The position numbers were made by a program, and so were the translations under genes. The notes beneath the pieces were generated by a model. The model was not told the origin of the DNA, did no database searches, and saw nothing but the letters and a program-made list of their open reading frames with translations. A DNA stretch of 42,878 nucleotides from Timburyella sp030842085 (GTDB lineage Bacteria > Bacillota > Clostridia > Oscillospirales > Acutalibacteraceae): assembly GCA_030842085.1 (NCBI GenBank), contig JAUUSE010000014.1:1-42878 (forward strand). Direction: 5' to 3'. Of this stretch, positions 1-8,535 are shown piece after piece (the stretch's first letter is position 1; every line of letters begins with the position of its first letter).

Positions 1-197
1 TACCATAGAAGAACCTCTTCAATTACATATTTACAGAAAAAGTTTCACACTGCCCTTTTATTCGATTGCAAATGATTATAATTTGTTCAACCGTTTGTGC
101 TTTGATATTCCCATACTTTTACTTTTTAAAACCCTAATTTTATTAGGCAATCCTTTTTCTGATTTTTCCCGCTCCATATGGGCGTACAGCTTAAAAG

Positions 198-236
198 AAA
201 AAATATAACAACCCCGTCCATATTGCGGACGGGGTT
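198..236 (-). terminator. Rho-independent terminator of fabV
   Basis: A perfect 10-bp stem pairs 210-219 with 227-236 around a 7-nt loop. Read on the minus strand it is followed by an interrupted T-rich tract (complement of 198-209). It lies just past the fabV stop codon at 265, so it most likely ends the fabV transcript. Confidence 0.8.
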
Positions 237-264
237 ATTAATTTAAGAAAATAAGACGTTAAGA

Positions 265-1452
265 TTAAAAGTCGGCAATGTCCCTGCTGTAGTCTACATT
301 ATCAAGGCCAAAACCGAAGAGGGAATAGAAGTCGTCGCGATACCCCTTTATGTCGGTAATTTCTTCAATATTATCAGAAGATATAATACTCCAGACATCT
401 TTCAGCTTGCTTTGAATATCGTCGGCCATTTCGAGGTCGTCCATTCTTATACGGCCGCATTCGTCGGTAGGCACGTCCTTAACGCTCTCGCTGTCATAAA
501 TACGATGGAAGAGACGATTCATCTGCATAATGCAGTCCTCATGCGTGCCCTTTTCTTTCATAAGCTTATAAAGTATTGATATATAAAGCGGCACTACCGG
601 AATAGCTGCCGAGGACTGAGTAACCAGCGCCTTGTTAACAGATATATACGCCTTGCCGCCGATATCGGAAAGCAGCTTGTCAATCTCAAGCGCCTTTTCT
701 TCCAAATCAATTTTTGCGCGGCCTATTGTGCCGTCTTTATATACGGCGTGAGTAAGCTCCGGCCCAATATATGAATAAGCAAGCGTAACGGCATTTTCAG
801 CAATAAGGTCGTTTTCTTTAAGTGCGTTTATCCACATGAGCCAGTCCTCACCGCCCATTACCTTTACCGTAGCCGCAATTTCCTCATCTGTAGCAGGGTC
901 AATAGAGACAGAAGAAACCTTGCCCGTGTGAAAATCCACACTTTTTTCAGAATATGGCTTACCTATTGGCTTGAGCACCGAAGAGTAAACCTCGCCGGTG
1001 CGCGGGTCGGTGCGTTTTGGAGCCGCAACACTATAAACTATCATGTCGAGCTTTTTGCCCGGCATTGTGCTTTTTATAGCTTCAATGGTCTGAGCCTTCA
1101 TCTCGTCAGAAAAAGCGTCGCCGTTAAGACTGGCAAATGGAACACCATACTTTGCAGCATATTTTTCAAACGCCGCATTGTTGTACCAGCCTGCCGACGC
1201 CGTCCTCCTGCCGGACGATGGGCGTTCATATGCAACGCCAACAGTAGCGGCTCCGAAAGCGAATGCCGCAGTAATGCGTGACGCAAGGCCATACCCCGTT
1301 GAGGAACCTATGACAAGCACATTTTTAGGCCCGTTGTCGGCGCTTCCCTTATGAGAAAGAGAATATTCAACCGCCCGCCGCACATTTTCCTCACATCCAT
1401 CGGGGTGCGCCGTTATACATATAAATCCCTTTACCTTTGGCTCTATAACCAT
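265..1452 (-). CDS. fabV: trans-2-enoyl-CoA/ACP reductase (FabV/TER family)
   Basis: This 395-aa protein is a single-domain NADH-dependent reductase. The family reduces trans-2-enoyl-ACP in fatty acid elongation (FabV), or crotonyl-CoA in butyrate-type fermentation (TER). The nucleotide-binding loop GSSTGYG is at residues 49-55, followed by a Rossmann core. The family's catalytic Y-X8-K pattern is intact as Y238 and K247 in the segment YKDGTIGRAK. The length matches the family norm of about 400 aa. The ATG is preceded by an AGGGAGA ribosome-binding site. The gene is a single minus-strand unit with its own terminator and a possible promoter upstream. Sequence alone cannot tell whether it serves lipid synthesis or energy metabolism; no fab or butyrate genes are adjacent. 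Confidence 0.95.
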   Translation of the reverse strand: MVIEPKVKGFICITAHPDGCEENVRRAVEYSLSHKGSADNGPKNVLVIGSSTGYGLASRITAAFAFGAATVGVAYERPSSGRRTASAGWYNNAAFEKYAAKYGVPFASLNGDAFSDEMKAQTIEAIKSTMPGKKLDMIVYSVAAPKRTDPRTGEVYSSVLKPIGKPYSEKSVDFHTGKVSSVSIDPATDEEIAATVKVMGGEDWLMWINALKENDLIAENAVTLAYSYIGPELTHAVYKDGTIGRAKIDLEEKALEIDKLLSDIGGKAYISVNKALVTQSSAAIPVVPLYISILYKLMKEKGTHEDCIMQMNRLFHRIYDSESVKDVPTDECGRIRMDDLEMADDIQSKLKDVWSIISSDNIEEITDIKGYRDDFYSLFGFGLDNVDYSRDIADF

Positions 1453-1491
1453 TAAAACATCTCCCTTTATTTCTTGCTTTTAAAATTTATA

Positions 1492-1519
1492 TTTATAAAA
1501 AACAAAGCTGATAATGCAA
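1492..1519 (-). promoter_or_regulatory. Candidate sigma-A promoter of fabV
   Basis: On the minus strand, TTGCAT (1514-1519) is separated by 16 nt from TATAAA (1492-1497). The implied transcript starts near 1485, about 33 nt before the fabV ATG. The -35 match is modest, and the region is AT-rich, so chance similarity is possible. Confidence 0.4.
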
Positions 1520-1576
1520 AGCCTAAAATATTTTTTAGTGTATGCCCGTATCATAATCATAAATATTTATCGGCTC

Positions 1577-2527
1577 TTATTTTGACATGTCTGTAGTACC
1601 GCTTTCATCAGTTATTGTTTCCTTAAGCGCTGCCGCTAAGCCGGCAATGCCCTGAATTTCTGATGGTATAATAATTTTAGTAGCCTTGCCGTCAGCAGCT
1701 TTTGCAAAAGCGTCAAGACTCTTAATAGTAAGCACGTTCTGCTTTGGATTAGATTCATTAAGCATAATAATACCGTCGGCGACAGCACGCTGCACCGTTT
1801 CAATAGCCTGCGCCTCACCTTCGGCCTCGCGGATTTTAGCTTCTTTAACAGCGTCGGCCTTTAAAATTGCCGCCTGCTTTTCGGCTTCTGCTTCAAGTAT
1901 CATGGATTCTTTCTCGCCCTCAGCAACGAGTATCCTGCTCTTTTTCTCGCCTTCCGCCCTTAAAATAGCTTCACGGCGCTCACGCTCAGCTTTCATCTGC
2001 TTCTCCATGGCATCCTGAATTTCGCGCGGCGGAAGAATGTTTTTCAGCTCAACGCGGTTGACCTTAATACCCCATGAGTCAGTGGCCTCATCAAGTATAA
2101 CGCGGATTTTAGCGTTTATGGTGTCGCGCGATGTGAGGGTATGATCAAGTTCCATCTCGCCTATGATGTTGCGCAGCGTGGTAGCGGTCAGATTTTCAAT
2201 CGCAGCGAGCGGACGCTCAACGCCGTATGTAAACAGCTTCGGGTCGGTTATCTGATAAAACACGACAGTGTCTATCTGCATCGTGACATTATCCTTTGTT
2301 ATAACCGGCTGCGGCGGGAAATCCACGACCTGCTCTTTAAGCGAAACGCGTTTTGCAATGCGCTCAATAAAAGGAATTTTCACATGCAGTCCAGTCGTCC
2401 ATGTAGCGCGGTATGCGCCGAGCCTCTCAACTACGTAAGAGCTTGCCTGCGGTACAATTTTTATATTGGCAATTATAATAATTACCAACAGTACCAAAAT
2501 TACAATTACAGCTATAAGCCACCCCAT
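1577..2527 (-). CDS. SPFH/band 7 membrane protein (QmcA-like)
   Basis: The 316-aa product has one N-terminal membrane helix (about residues 3-20, nearly all Ile/Leu/Val). An SPFH/band-7 domain follows (roughly 25-180), including the family-typical PQASSYVVERLGAY segment. Residues about 180-250 form a long charged Ala/Glu/Lys coiled coil with repeated AEGEKE-type units, then a short tail. This is the stomatin/QmcA group, which assembles into membrane microdomain scaffolds. The ATG has an AAAAGGGG ribosome-binding site. It lies 169 bp downstream of an nfeD gene on the same strand, the usual SPFH-NfeD partnership. No substrate or client can be inferred. No strong terminator is visible before fabV, so read-through into fabV is possible. 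Confidence 0.92.
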   Translation of the reverse strand: MGWLIAVIVILVLLVIIIIANIKIVPQASSYVVERLGAYRATWTTGLHVKIPFIERIAKRVSLKEQVVDFPPQPVITKDNVTMQIDTVVFYQITDPKLFTYGVERPLAAIENLTATTLRNIIGEMELDHTLTSRDTINAKIRVILDEATDSWGIKVNRVELKNILPPREIQDAMEKQMKAERERREAILRAEGEKKSRILVAEGEKESMILEAEAEKQAAILKADAVKEAKIREAEGEAQAIETVQRAVADGIIMLNESNPKQNVLTIKSLDAFAKAADGKATKIIIPSEIQGIAGLAAALKETITDESGTTDMSK

Positions 2528-2552
2528 AAAAAATACCCCTTTTAATATAATT

Positions 2553-2621
2553 TTTTAAACAAGGCACAGCATACCGTGACTAATTTTCTGTATACTTGTG
2601 GCCGCTAACCTTGTTTTAAAA
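2553..2621. repeat. Inverted repeat between nfeD and the SPFH gene
   Basis: Arms at 2553-2564 and 2609-2621 (TTTTAAACAAGG and its near-perfect complement with one extra T) enclose a 44-nt core. An 8-bp dyad (2632-2639 with 2649-2656) follows nearby. The first element could fold as a long-range RNA stem that tunes expression between the two genes, or be a degenerate attenuator. No typical T-tail follows on the minus strand. Confidence 0.35.
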
Positions 2622-2696
2622 CTATCCTGAGTCGGAATAAAATAATACTATTCCGAATACAATCCGCTGTTTTTCACTTCCATATTATTGCAGAAT

Positions 2697-3137
2697 TTAA
2701 AAAGTTTGCTTTCTGCTCACAATAAGCTTAACGCCGTCTATTTTTTCTACTATTACCGTTTCGCCCTCGTTTATAACACTGTCGTCGGATGAACGAGCCG
2801 ACCATATCTGTCCTGCAAGATTGACTTGGCCTTTTCCCAAAACATTATTTATCTCAGAAGTAACTGCCGCCTCTTTGCCTATGCTCCTGTCGGCATTGGT
2901 AGCCTCAACATTTTTGCTGAGTATTCGTTTTACAAGCGGACGAGTGAGGATTATAAGGAGTAAAGATACAATAGCAAAAACGAGTACCTGTATCCAAAAA
3001 TTGACATTAAGCAGCGCAAGCACCATTGCAACAATCGCACCGCCGGCCAGCCATATGGAAATTAGCTGTACGGACAAAGCTTCTATTATAAGGAATATTA
3101 TGGCAGCTACAAGCCATACTATTGAAAATACATCCAT
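2697..3137 (-). CDS. NfeD family membrane protein
   Basis: The 146-aa protein has an N-terminal membrane region of three or so hydrophobic segments (about residues 4-75), a short basic linker (RPLVKRILSK), and a C-terminal soluble beta-rich OB-fold domain (about 85-143). The tail contains the NfeD-type GxVxLxGxxWxAxS and GxxVxVxxxxGxxLxV patterns. It is the short NfeD form without a serine protease domain. NfeD proteins are encoded beside SPFH proteins and are thought to form membrane complexes with them. The ATG has an AAGGAG ribosome-binding site, and a strong extended -10 promoter lies upstream, so nfeD and the SPFH gene probably form one transcript. Confidence 0.9.
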   Translation of the reverse strand: MDVFSIVWLVAAIIFLIIEALSVQLISIWLAGGAIVAMVLALLNVNFWIQVLVFAIVSLLLIILTRPLVKRILSKNVEATNADRSIGKEAAVTSEINNVLGKGQVNLAGQIWSARSSDDSVINEGETVIVEKIDGVKLIVSRKQTF

Positions 3138-3170
3138 AAAATAAACTCCTTAACTTTATTATTGTTATTA

Positions 3171-3192
3171 ATTATACCATATAAAATGTCAA
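3171..3192 (-). promoter_or_regulatory. Extended -10 promoter of nfeD-SPFH operon
   Basis: On the minus strand the sequence TGGTATAAT (3171-3179) is a perfect extended -10 element. A TTGACA (3187-3192) lies only 10 nt upstream, too close to act as a standard -35. Transcription would begin near 3165, about 27 nt before the nfeD ATG. Confidence 0.6.
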
Positions 3193-3277
3193 AATAAAAC
3201 TATAAATGCTATTTAAGCAATAAGCAGCTTTTGATGCTTTTATCACATGGTAATATCAAATGAGTATTATTCATTCA

Positions 3278-3964
3278 TCAGATTGCGGCCGGCTTTCTTT
3301 TCATGCTGCGTATTTTTCCCTTTTGCTCATTTGTCGGCACTTTAGAATCCAATATTTTCTGCAGCGCCATATTATATGTAAAGTCGTCAATTGTCAAAGA
3401 TGATTTAAGATAATTCTCTGTAAGTTCAGGATACTTTATATAACAGGCGGATATGGCCCAAGCCTGAGCCATTTTTGCATAATATCCCGGATGCTTTACC
3501 CGCCATAGTGCATTTAATACCCTGTCAATGTATTCGTCGTCGATAAAATATTTCAGCAGCATAACAAGAGCAAAGCGCACATAAAACTCAGAGCTCGACG
3601 ATAGGTGCGGAATTATAAAAGAATATAGCTGAGATTTATCTTCTCTTCGAAACTTAAAGCAGCCGCAGAAGCTGTCGCAAACCGACCAATTATCTATAAG
3701 CGGCAAAAATTTCTCTGTCGATTGCAGTTTGTCGTCTATATCTTCTTTTTTTAGTCCTGTAATCATGCCAAACAGCATAATTTCCTCAAAGAACGGATTT
3801 TGAGGCAAATGGTAGTCATCGCCGGATTTTGCAAGGCGGGCGGCTATTTTTTTAATGTCCGGCAGGCGTACCCCGATTATATTGCTTATTCCCGGCAGCA
3901 GTGACGATGTAAATATTCTATACTTTTCATCGGCCAAATTTAAAAGCTCGTTTCTTATATTCAA
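3278..3964 (-). CDS. DNA alkylation repair enzyme (AlkD-like glycosylase)
   Basis: The 228-aa, all-helical protein matches the AlkD group of HEAT-like DNA glycosylases, which excise N3- and N7-alkylated purines. The family's key residues in Bacillus cereus AlkD (Trp109, Asp113, Arg148, Trp187) have apparent counterparts W93, D97, R130 and W169 with nearly identical spacing; the NWSVCDSFC segment carries the first two. The start is TTG at 3964, preceded at 6 nt by GGAGTGA; there is no better ATG. It is a single gene divergent from the ger operon, with the 107-bp gap holding both control regions. The function is inferred from family residues only. Confidence 0.88.
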   Translation of the reverse strand: MNIRNELLNLADEKYRIFTSSLLPGISNIIGVRLPDIKKIAARLAKSGDDYHLPQNPFFEEIMLFGMITGLKKEDIDDKLQSTEKFLPLIDNWSVCDSFCGCFKFRREDKSQLYSFIIPHLSSSSEFYVRFALVMLLKYFIDDEYIDRVLNALWRVKHPGYYAKMAQAWAISACYIKYPELTENYLKSSLTIDDFTYNMALQKILDSKVPTNEQKGKIRSMKRKPAAI

Positions 3965-4008
3965 TATAAATCACTCCATTTTAATTATAAAGCAAAGGTC
4001 AATATATT

Positions 4009-4038
4009 GGAATAATTAAAACATGTAAAGCCATAATA
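4009..4038 (+). promoter_or_regulatory. Candidate sigma-G promoter of the ger operon
   Basis: GGAATA (4009-4014), 17 nt, CATAATA (4032-4038) closely matches the Bacillus sigma-G consensus (TGAATA, 17-18 nt, CATACTA). It lies 34 nt before the gerA-type ATG. Germinant receptor operons are known sigma-G regulon members in Bacillus, so the match is biologically coherent, though unproven here. Confidence 0.5.
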
Positions 4039-4071
4039 TCATTGATAAGCAAAACTGCGGAGAGTGAATAT

Positions 4072-5610
4072 ATGCGGATAAGCGAAGAAAAAAAGCAGCA
4101 AAAGCTGGATAAGAAGGTAAAAGAGCTTAACTCGGGCCTTACGCAAAGCGTAAAGTTTAAAGATGAGCTTGAAGAAAATAAGAATACATTCCTTGAGCTT
4201 TTTAAAAATGTCGGAACACTGCGTGTAAGAGACGTAGTAAACAGAAACAATGAAAGCATGAAGTTCTGCATTATGTTTTTAGACGGACTGGTAAAAGGGG
4301 ATGTAGTAAATCAGCACGTGGTAAAGCCGCTTTTAGAGGCGGGAGATATCAAAAATGATGAGAATTTTTCATCCTCACTAATAAATCAGCTTGTATTTGT
4401 AAATAGGATTCAGCAAACCGACAACGCAGAAGACATAATAGAATCGATAACCTATGGTGACACACTGTTGCTGGTAGATGGCTTAAGCTGCGGATTTATA
4501 CTTGATACAAAGGGCTTTACTCTGCGCTCAATAGCCGAGCCGGAGGGAGAAAATGTCCTTAATGGGCCAAAAGAGGGCTTTAATGAAGGAATTATGATGA
4601 ATTTATCCATGCTTTACCGCAAGCTGCGCACTAATGAATTTAAAACAGAGTTCACAAAAGTGGGCAGACGTACAAAAACAAACGTGTGTATATGCTATAT
4701 AGAAAGCTTAGTTGATAAAAAGGTACTTAAAGAGGTACAGCGCAGAATAAGCCTTATAGATATAGACGGTGTTTTGGACACAAACTATATTTCAGAATTT
4801 ATAAGGGATAAAAAATACTCACCATACAAAACCGTAGGCTTTACCGAGCGGCCGGACGTCGTGGCCGGCAAGCTTTTAGAGGGGCGCATAGCGATTATTA
4901 TGGACGGCACACCGGTAGTGCTTACCGCACCGTATTTATTTATAGAAAACTTTCAAAGCAACGAGGATTATTATTTAAACTTTTTATATACCACATTTGC
5001 CAGAATTTTGCGTATTATGGGATATTTTCTCACAGTGCTTACGCCGGCAATATATATATCGATAATTGCATATCAGATAGAAATACTGCCGCCGGCACTC
5101 ACCATTAATATAGCGAGTGCACAGCAAAATGTGCCGCTGCCAGCGGCGCTTGAAGCGGTAATAATGCTGATAATCTTCGATTTACTGAAAGAAACAGGTG
5201 TGAGAATGCCATCCAGTGTAGGTCAGACGCTGAGCATAGTCGGTGCGCTGGTAATAGGGCAGGCGGCGGTAGAAGCCAAGTTTGTATCGGCGCCTCTTAT
5301 AATAGTCGTAGCTTTTACCGGACTTACCAATCTTCTCACGCCGCGGCTAAACACATCTGCATTTATGTATAAATATATATTTTTAATTTTTGCCGGTGTA
5401 TTAGGCTTTTTTGGAGTAATAATATGCCTTTCTATGTTTATTATACAAATAATAAACCTAACCTCATTTGGTGTGCCGCAGATACGCCTTACAGGAGGCA
5501 TGAAGCTTCAGCAGATTAAGGATATAATTATAAGGGCTCCGTGGACATCAATGAAAACACGTCCAGAGAATTTGAGCGATAACTATACTCGAATGATTAG
5601 AAAGGAATAG
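4072..5610 (+). CDS. Spore germinant receptor A subunit (GerA family)
   Basis: This 512-aa protein is the A subunit of a Ger-type nutrient receptor in the inner membrane of the dormant spore. The first 300 or so residues are the soluble N-terminal region. The C-terminal part has about five membrane segments, with the highly conserved PPALTINIASAQQNVPLP stretch and the LLKETGVRMPSSVGQTLSIV stretch. I chose ATG 4072 because GCGGAGAG sits 8 nt upstream; an in-frame TTG at 4042 lacks a ribosome-binding site. It is the first of four genes in order A-C-small-B, with a gap of 8 bp to the C gene. The cognate germinant cannot be predicted. Confidence 0.95.
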   Translation: MRISEEKKQQKLDKKVKELNSGLTQSVKFKDELEENKNTFLELFKNVGTLRVRDVVNRNNESMKFCIMFLDGLVKGDVVNQHVVKPLLEAGDIKNDENFSSSLINQLVFVNRIQQTDNAEDIIESITYGDTLLLVDGLSCGFILDTKGFTLRSIAEPEGENVLNGPKEGFNEGIMMNLSMLYRKLRTNEFKTEFTKVGRRTKTNVCICYIESLVDKKVLKEVQRRISLIDIDGVLDTNYISEFIRDKKYSPYKTVGFTERPDVVAGKLLEGRIAIIMDGTPVVLTAPYLFIENFQSNEDYYLNFLYTTFARILRIMGYFLTVLTPAIYISIIAYQIEILPPALTINIASAQQNVPLPAALEAVIMLIIFDLLKETGVRMPSSVGQTLSIVGALVIGQAAVEAKFVSAPLIIVVAFTGLTNLLTPRLNTSAFMYKYIFLIFAGVLGFFGVIICLSMFIIQIINLTSFGVPQIRLTGGMKLQQIKDIIIRAPWTSMKTRPENLSDNYTRMIRKE

Positions 5611-5618
5611 CGAAGCGA

Positions 5619-6746
5619 ATGAAAAGAGGTATAAAGCTTGCATGTATAATGGTTGTTCTGTCATTTATATGCGCTATGTTTACTGGCTGCTGGGATTATA
5701 AAAAGATTGACGATTTAACGCTTGTAGCCGGAGTTGCGATAGACCGCTCAGACAACGGAATAGGGTATAAGGTTTCGCTTGAGACAATAGATTTTTCCAT
5801 GTCAGTACAGGAAAACAGTGTAAAGACTCAAATAATACAGCTTGAGGGAAATACTATCTTTGAGGCATTTAACAAGACAAAAACGCAGATAGTAAAGCAA
5901 CTGTATTTTCCTGATATGCAGATACTTTGCATAAGTGAAAAAATAGCAGCTGAGGATGGCCTTAAAGATATAGTAGAAAGCTTTATACGGAGCACGGATA
6001 TCAGAGAAAGCGTATATGTAATCATCTCAAGAGACGAAAGCGCAGAGAAAATAATTACTCAAAGTGAAAATATGAGTACGGTAATATCAGCGGAGATAAA
6101 CGAGCTGATAGATGAAATAGGAAACAATGTGAGTTCGGGGAAAAAATCCAACCTGTATAAAATATATAATAATATAACAGCCAGTGCCGATATTGCGCTG
6201 CCGGCATTTTCAGTAAATGAGGACAGGCCGGTAATAGACGGAATAGCGCTGTTTAAGGATGCTAAACTGGCAGGATATTTAGAGCAAGATTATGCCGAAT
6301 ATTATCAAATGTCCGCCGACCTTATAAACTATGCGACTTTTTCTTTTCCTATAAATAAAGATTTTAATACCTCTATCTCTATTACAAATAATATGTCAGA
6401 TATATCTTATGAAATAAAGGAAAACAGAGGACTAAGGTTAAAGGTCCAAGTTAAATTTGACGCATCGGTAAGAGAAGTTTACAGCAACATTGATGTAGAT
6501 AGCATAAATGGGGAAAATATTTTTAAAGAGGCATGTGAATCTCATATAAGCCAAAATATCTATGATTTAATTGATAAGTCAAGACGTGATTATAATGTCG
6601 ACATACTTGACTTTGCAGGATATATATACAGAAATGACCCAAAATACTGGGAGGAAATAAAGGACAAGTGGGACGATATGCTGAAAGAGGCAGAAATAGT
6701 AGTGAATGTAGAAGCCAATTTTACTAACACAAGCTTTGCAGGGTAA
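5619..6746 (+). CDS. Spore germinant receptor C subunit lipoprotein (GerC family)
   Basis: The 375-aa protein is a Ger(x)C-family lipoprotein. It has a signal peptide of about 23 residues ending in MFTGC, so Cys24 is the predicted lipid anchor. The family's signature CWD follows directly (CWDYKKIDDL). The rest is soluble and would lie outside the spore inner membrane, where it partners the A and B subunits. It begins 8 bp after the A-subunit stop, with AAAGGA overlapping the end of the upstream gene, so translation is probably coupled. Confidence 0.95.
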   Translation: MKRGIKLACIMVVLSFICAMFTGCWDYKKIDDLTLVAGVAIDRSDNGIGYKVSLETIDFSMSVQENSVKTQIIQLEGNTIFEAFNKTKTQIVKQLYFPDMQILCISEKIAAEDGLKDIVESFIRSTDIRESVYVIISRDESAEKIITQSENMSTVISAEINELIDEIGNNVSSGKKSNLYKIYNNITASADIALPAFSVNEDRPVIDGIALFKDAKLAGYLEQDYAEYYQMSADLINYATFSFPINKDFNTSISITNNMSDISYEIKENRGLRLKVQVKFDASVREVYSNIDVDSINGENIFKEACESHISQNIYDLIDKSRRDYNVDILDFAGYIYRNDPKYWEEIKDKWDDMLKEAEIVVNVEANFTNTSFAG

Positions 6747-6760
6747 AAGAGAGGAATAAA

Positions 6761-6988
6761 ATGTCTTTGTTTATAACACTTATTATATTTGCAGCCGTTA
6801 TAATTATGAATTTTATACCGGATATTGTGAGAAAACGCATAGACAAAAAAATAATAATATTCTATTCAATATGCGCTTCAGTAAGCTTCATTATCGTTAT
6901 TTTAGCTGTATCAAATATAATGCTTCCCGGGCCGTATGAGCTTATATCTTTTGTGTTAGAGGACGTAGCGGGCTTAAATTTTAACTAA
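6761..6988 (+). CDS. Small two-helix membrane protein of the ger operon (possible D subunit)
   Basis: The 75-aa product has two hydrophobic segments (about residues 2-18 and 30-52) separated by a basic loop (RKRIDKK) and a short acidic tail. It has a good ribosome-binding site (GAGAGG) and lies 14 bp after the C gene and 18 bp before the B gene start. Size, topology and position resemble the small D proteins reported in some Bacillus germinant receptor operons, which modulate receptor activity. That equivalence is inferred from context and topology, since such proteins are poorly conserved in sequence. Confidence 0.75.
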   Translation: MSLFITLIIFAAVIIMNFIPDIVRKRIDKKIIIFYSICASVSFIIVILAVSNIMLPGPYELISFVLEDVAGLNFN

Positions 6989-7006
6989 TTGAAAGAATGT
7001 GAAAAC

Positions 7007-8122
7007 ATGGATAAATCCTTTATAACCTCTAAAAATGCTTTTTCTATTTTATTTGTAATGATTTTGGGAAATTATCTTTTATTGGGTTCTCCGTTTAACG
7101 CCAAGCAGGATTCATGGATATCAATACTAATTACCTTTGCGACAATGATACCTGTAGCGTTGCTGTTCTCACGGCTTATGAAGCTATATCCGGAGAAAAA
7201 TATTTTTTATATGTTTTTTGACGCTTTTGGCAAAGTGGGCGGGATAATAGCAACAGCCGTTTTTTCGCTTTATGCGGTTCTGGTTTCAGCAATGGTAGTG
7301 CAGAATTATTCACGTTTTTTTAAGATAATATCACTTACAAACACGCCGTTTGTAATTATAACGGCCGGTATAGTTTTTGTAGCAATATATCTTGCAAAAA
7401 GCGGTGACAATACACTTGGAAAATGGTCATTTGCCATTATAATATTGCTTTTTCTGCTTATAGCAACGGCATTTTTAATGACATCGCAGGAATACAATTT
7501 TGATAATCTTTTTCCCATGTTTAGCAACAGCTTCGACAATATTTTCGCTGGCTCGATTTCGTTGCTGGCGATGCCGTTCGGGGATATTGTATTGTTTTTG
7601 GCTTTGGGGGATTATATAAAAAAGAGCAGCAGCTCGTATAAAATATTTCTCATCAGTATAGTGACGACAATAATATTAATGCTGCTTGTATTTTTTAAAA
7701 ATTTGTGTGTGTTAGGTCAAAGCACTATGGAGATAAGCATGTTTCCATCATATGCAGCGGCAAGAATGGCGAGTCTGAGCGTGTTTTTTGAAAGGGTAGA
7801 AGCGGTAATATCATATTATTTTGTTATTGCAGGGATTACAAAGATAGCTGTTTGTATTATAGCCGCAGCAAAAGGTTCGGCCAAGCTTTTAAAGATACGG
7901 GAATATAGGAATATAGTTATGCCTGTAGGCCTTGTCGTATTTGCAGTTTCTATGATGCTGTTTGACAATACAGCTCAAATGTTTGATTTTATTAATAAAT
8001 ATCCATATATATCTCTGCCGCTGCAAATAGGAGTACCGATATTGCTATGGATTATTGCTGAAATAAAACATGCAGTTAAGGAAAAGCCAATGCCGTCGAT
8101 GAACCAAATAATTGAGGGATAA
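7007..8122 (+). CDS. Spore germinant receptor B subunit (GerAB/endospore permease family)
   Basis: The 371-aa protein is the integral membrane B subunit of the receptor, with about ten hydrophobic segments in an amino-acid-permease-like fold; in Bacillus this subunit binds the germinant. The N-terminal ITSKNAFSILFVMILGNYLL region and the FFERVEAVISYYFV segment fit the family. I prefer ATG 7007 (weak GAAAG upstream) over TTG 6989, which abuts the preceding stop codon and has no ribosome-binding site. It is the last gene of the operon and is followed, after about 300 bp of anonymous sequence, by a terminator. Confidence 0.93.
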   Translation: MDKSFITSKNAFSILFVMILGNYLLLGSPFNAKQDSWISILITFATMIPVALLFSRLMKLYPEKNIFYMFFDAFGKVGGIIATAVFSLYAVLVSAMVVQNYSRFFKIISLTNTPFVIITAGIVFVAIYLAKSGDNTLGKWSFAIIILLFLLIATAFLMTSQEYNFDNLFPMFSNSFDNIFAGSISLLAMPFGDIVLFLALGDYIKKSSSSYKIFLISIVTTIILMLLVFFKNLCVLGQSTMEISMFPSYAAARMASLSVFFERVEAVISYYFVIAGITKIAVCIIAAAKGSAKLLKIREYRNIVMPVGLVVFAVSMMLFDNTAQMFDFINKYPYISLPLQIGVPILLWIIAEIKHAVKEKPMPSMNQIIEG

Positions 8123-8424
8123 ATTTAGCTGGATAAATTGGACAGTATTTCATATGGCCCAATAATGCATCAAATTGCTACGTAAAGAATGAAGCCGTAA
8201 AACGCTAAAAGCCTGCATGATATAAAGTATACGATGGCATGTTTCTGGCATTCTCTGCAGGCGCAGGCAAACAATATGGCATTTGCATCTCAATATTAAA
8301 TTTTGAAAATGCTAAAATTATCCCGTTAAAAGAATATTTTATAATATTAAATCGATATCAATGGCTTGTGTTTCTTAAAAATATAGCTTTTTAGGGATAT
8401 CTGCCAACAGGGCGGGAAACATCA

Positions 8425-8430
<6 letters not shown>
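8123..8430. other. Non-coding stretch after the ger operon
   Basis: About 300 bp with no ORF, tRNA or riboswitch that I recognise. The only structured part is the terminator that follows it. The length suggests an unusually long 3' untranslated region or the remains of a lost gene. Confidence 0.5.
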
Positions 8431-8497
<67 letters not shown>

Positions 8498-8535
8498 GCA
8501 AATATTTAATTGTCCACAAAATTTAGAAACAATCA

